Assembly (NCBI GenBank): GCA_934122125.1
Contig: CAKOVW010000049.1
Coordinates: 1 to 6,445, forward strand
Direction: 5' to 3'
Length of the DNA stretch: 6,445 nucleotides
DNA from: an uncultured Clostridia bacterium
GTDB lineage: Bacteria > Bacillota > Clostridia > TANB77 > CAG-508
Below the pieces are notes generated by a model. That model saw only the letters and a program-made list of their open reading frames with translations. It did no database searches and was not told the origin of the DNA. This document shows positions 5,350-6,445 of this stretch, piece by piece. The translations under genes and the position numbers were made by a program. Numbering within the stretch: the first letter of the stretch is position 1; each line of letters starts with the position of its first letter.

Positions 5350-6213
5350 ATGGCTGTTAAAAAAACAGGATTAGGAAAAGGATTAGAGGCCTTATTTAGT
5401 GAAAATCAACTAACTAAAGAAGAAGAAAAAAAATTAAAAGATGGCGAAGAAATTGTACAAAGCATAAAAGTTATTGAAATAGAACCAAATAGAAATCAAC
5501 CAAGAAAAAACTTTCCAAGTGAATCAATAGAAGAACTTGCAAAGTCAATAGAAAAATATGGTGTAATTCAACCAATTATAGTATCTAAAAAAGATGGATA
5601 TTATGAAATTATTGCAGGAGAAAGAAGATGGAGAGCAGCTAAAAAGGCTGGATTACAAGTAATGCCTTGTATTGTAAGAGAAAATGATGAAAGAAAGAAT
5701 AAAGAAATTGCTTTAATTGAAAATATACAAAGAGAGGACTTAAATCCAATAGATAAGGCAAGAGGATTTAGACAATTATTAGATGACTATGGAATGACAC
5801 AACAACAATTAGCAGACACAATAGGGCTAAACAGAAGTACAGTTACAAATACATTAAGACTATTAAACTTAGATGAAAGAGTAATGCAATTAGCTATTGA
5901 TGGAAAATTAAACGAAGGTCATTGTAGATCTTTGCTATGTATTACAGATCCAGACAAACAATATGCTGCAGCAATTAGAATTATAGAAAAAGGTGAAACT
6001 GTTAGAGATATTGAAAAGAAAGTACAAGATCAAAAGAAAACATCAAATAAATATGAAGAAAGAAGAGAGGCAATTTGTAGAGATATAGAAGATAGTTTTC
6101 AAAGTTTTTTCGGCACAAAAGTTAAATTAAATGCAGGAAAAAGAAGTGGTAAAATTATCATTCAATACTCTACAAATGATGAATTAGAAAGAATTTTAAA
6201 TTTAATTAAGTAA
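5350..6213 (+). CDS. parB: ParB (Spo0J), parS-binding CTPase clamp
   Basis: ParB binds parS, loads on DNA as a CTP-dependent sliding clamp, recruits SMC condensin and stimulates ParA. The 287-residue protein is of normal length and intact. Residues 5-16 (KTGLGKGLEALF) are the ParA-interacting N-terminal peptide. The CTP-binding region has NRNQPRKNF at 47-55, GERRWRAA at 90-97 and ENIQR at 124-128. The helix-turn-helix lies at about 149-170 with recognition helix NRSTVTNTLRLL. By my alignment from memory to Caulobacter ParB, Arg162, Thr168 and Gly190 match its parS-specifying Arg173, Thr179 and Gly201, so this is a ParB and not a Noc. A charged linker (about 222-245) leads to the C-terminal dimerisation domain. 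The ATG at 5350 lies 11 bases from AAAGGA (5333-5338). A two-codon frame, ATG GTA TAA (5341-5349), directly precedes it. Confidence 0.96.
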   Translation: MAVKKTGLGKGLEALFSENQLTKEEEKKLKDGEEIVQSIKVIEIEPNRNQPRKNFPSESIEELAKSIEKYGVIQPIIVSKKDGYYEIIAGERRWRAAKKAGLQVMPCIVRENDERKNKEIALIENIQREDLNPIDKARGFRQLLDDYGMTQQQLADTIGLNRSTVTNTLRLLNLDERVMQLAIDGKLNEGHCRSLLCITDPDKQYAAAIRIIEKGETVRDIEKKVQDQKKTSNKYEERREAICRDIEDSFQSFFGTKVKLNAGKRSGKIIIQYSTNDELERILNLIK

Positions 6214-6214
6214 G

Positions 6215-6250
6215 AAAAAATCTAAAGTATGAAAATACTTTAGATTTTTT
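6215..6250 (+). terminator. Intrinsic terminator after parB
   Basis: A perfect 16-bp inverted repeat (6215-6230 with 6235-6250) has a GAAA tetraloop at 6231-6234. The six T that end the right arm also form the U-tract, and six A open the left arm, so it could work in both directions. It starts one base after the parB stop and ends the parA-parB unit. Confidence 0.93.
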
Positions 6251-6301
6251 AATCAAATATTAATAATAAATAAAAATTGATTAAATTAATAAATATTTGT
6301 A

Positions 6302-6331
6302 TTGACAATAGAGTAGTAAATGTGCTATTAT
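6302..6331 (+). promoter_or_regulatory. Strong sigma-A promoter of the tRNA-Ser gene
   Basis: TTGACA (6302-6307) and TATTAT (6326-6331) are 18 bases apart, and TGC at 6323-6325 supplies the TGn of an extended -10 element. Transcription would start near 6338, about 33 bases before the tRNA, leaving a short 5' leader for RNase P to remove. The rest of the parB-tRNA gap is plain A/T-rich DNA. Confidence 0.85.
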
Positions 6332-6370
6332 ATATAAGGTTACCGGTACATTAGTATTGTTAACTTAAGT

Positions 6371-6445
6371 GGAGAGGTGGTCGAGTTGGTTTATGGCACC
6401 AGTCTTGAAAATTGGCGTAGGTTTGTAGCCTACCGTGGGTTCGAA
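6371..6445 (+). tRNA. tRNA-Ser(UGA), 3' end cut by the window
   Basis: The 5' acceptor strand is GGAGAGG (6371-6377). The anticodon stem CCAGT/ATTGG (6399-6403 and 6411-6415, one G-T pair) encloses the loop CTTGAAA with anticodon TGA at 6406-6408, which reads UCN serine codons. The long variable arm typical of serine tRNAs follows, with stem GTAGG (6417-6421) and CCTAC (6429-6433). The T arm begins with GTGGG (6435-6439) and TTCGAA. The other half of the T stem, the 3' acceptor strand and any encoded CCA lie beyond the window end. Confidence 0.95.

Noticed and set aside
5993..6000. GTGAAACT in parB as a parS half-site
   Set aside because: It has one mismatch and no left half upstream; it encodes ordinary ParB residues (GETV).
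6251..6300. Inverted repeats CAAATATT/AATATTTG (6254-6261, 6292-6299) and AATCAA/TTGATT
   Set aside because: They are made almost only of A and T in a very A/T-rich spacer and are interlocked rather than nested, so chance is the best explanation.
6341..6370. Short palindromes TACCGGTA (6341-6348) and ACTTAAGT (6363-6370) in the tRNA leader
   Set aside because: They are only 8 bases each with no loop or conserved context; not enough to call an operator or an attachment site.

Overview
The window is a low-GC (roughly 30% by eye), origin-proximal housekeeping segment from a Firmicute, most likely a member of the Clostridia. The gene order mnmE - mnmG - rsmG - parA - parB is the classic neighbourhood next to the chromosomal replication origin in Firmicutes. 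Codon use is strongly A/T-ending (AGA for Arg, ATA for Ile), every gene stops with TAA, and TGG is used for Trp, so this is the standard bacterial code and not a UGA-Trp mollicute.

Positions 2-1382 hold mnmE, which is split by a one-base frameshift near 934-938, directly before a small GC-rich hairpin. Positions 1383-1646 are a 264-base non-coding gap, unusually long for this operon. It contains two perfect, separated half-sites of the ParB-binding sequence parS, nested inverted repeats, repeated GTTTCA/TGAAAC words, and a cluster of TGNCGAA (Spo0A-box-like) words. Positions 1647-4286 hold mnmG and rsmG, 27-33 bases apart depending on the rsmG start, and end in a clear intrinsic terminator. 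Positions 4287-4539 carry that terminator, a near-consensus sigma-A promoter overlapped by a dyad, and a strong ribosome binding site that fixes parA to a TTG start. Positions 4540-6213 are parA and parB, ending in a perfect 16-bp hairpin terminator. Positions 6214-6445 hold a second strong promoter and the first 75 bases of tRNA-Ser(UGA), cut by the window end.

Functionally there are two groups. MnmE and MnmG form one complex that modifies the wobble uridine of certain tRNAs, and RsmG methylates G527-type guanine in 16S rRNA, so the first group tunes decoding. ParA and ParB segregate the origin region through parS. No noc gene lies between rsmG and parA, unlike in Bacillus. No wholly new system is evident. 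The items most worth checking are the mnmE frameshift with its hairpin and the structured mnmE-mnmG gap.
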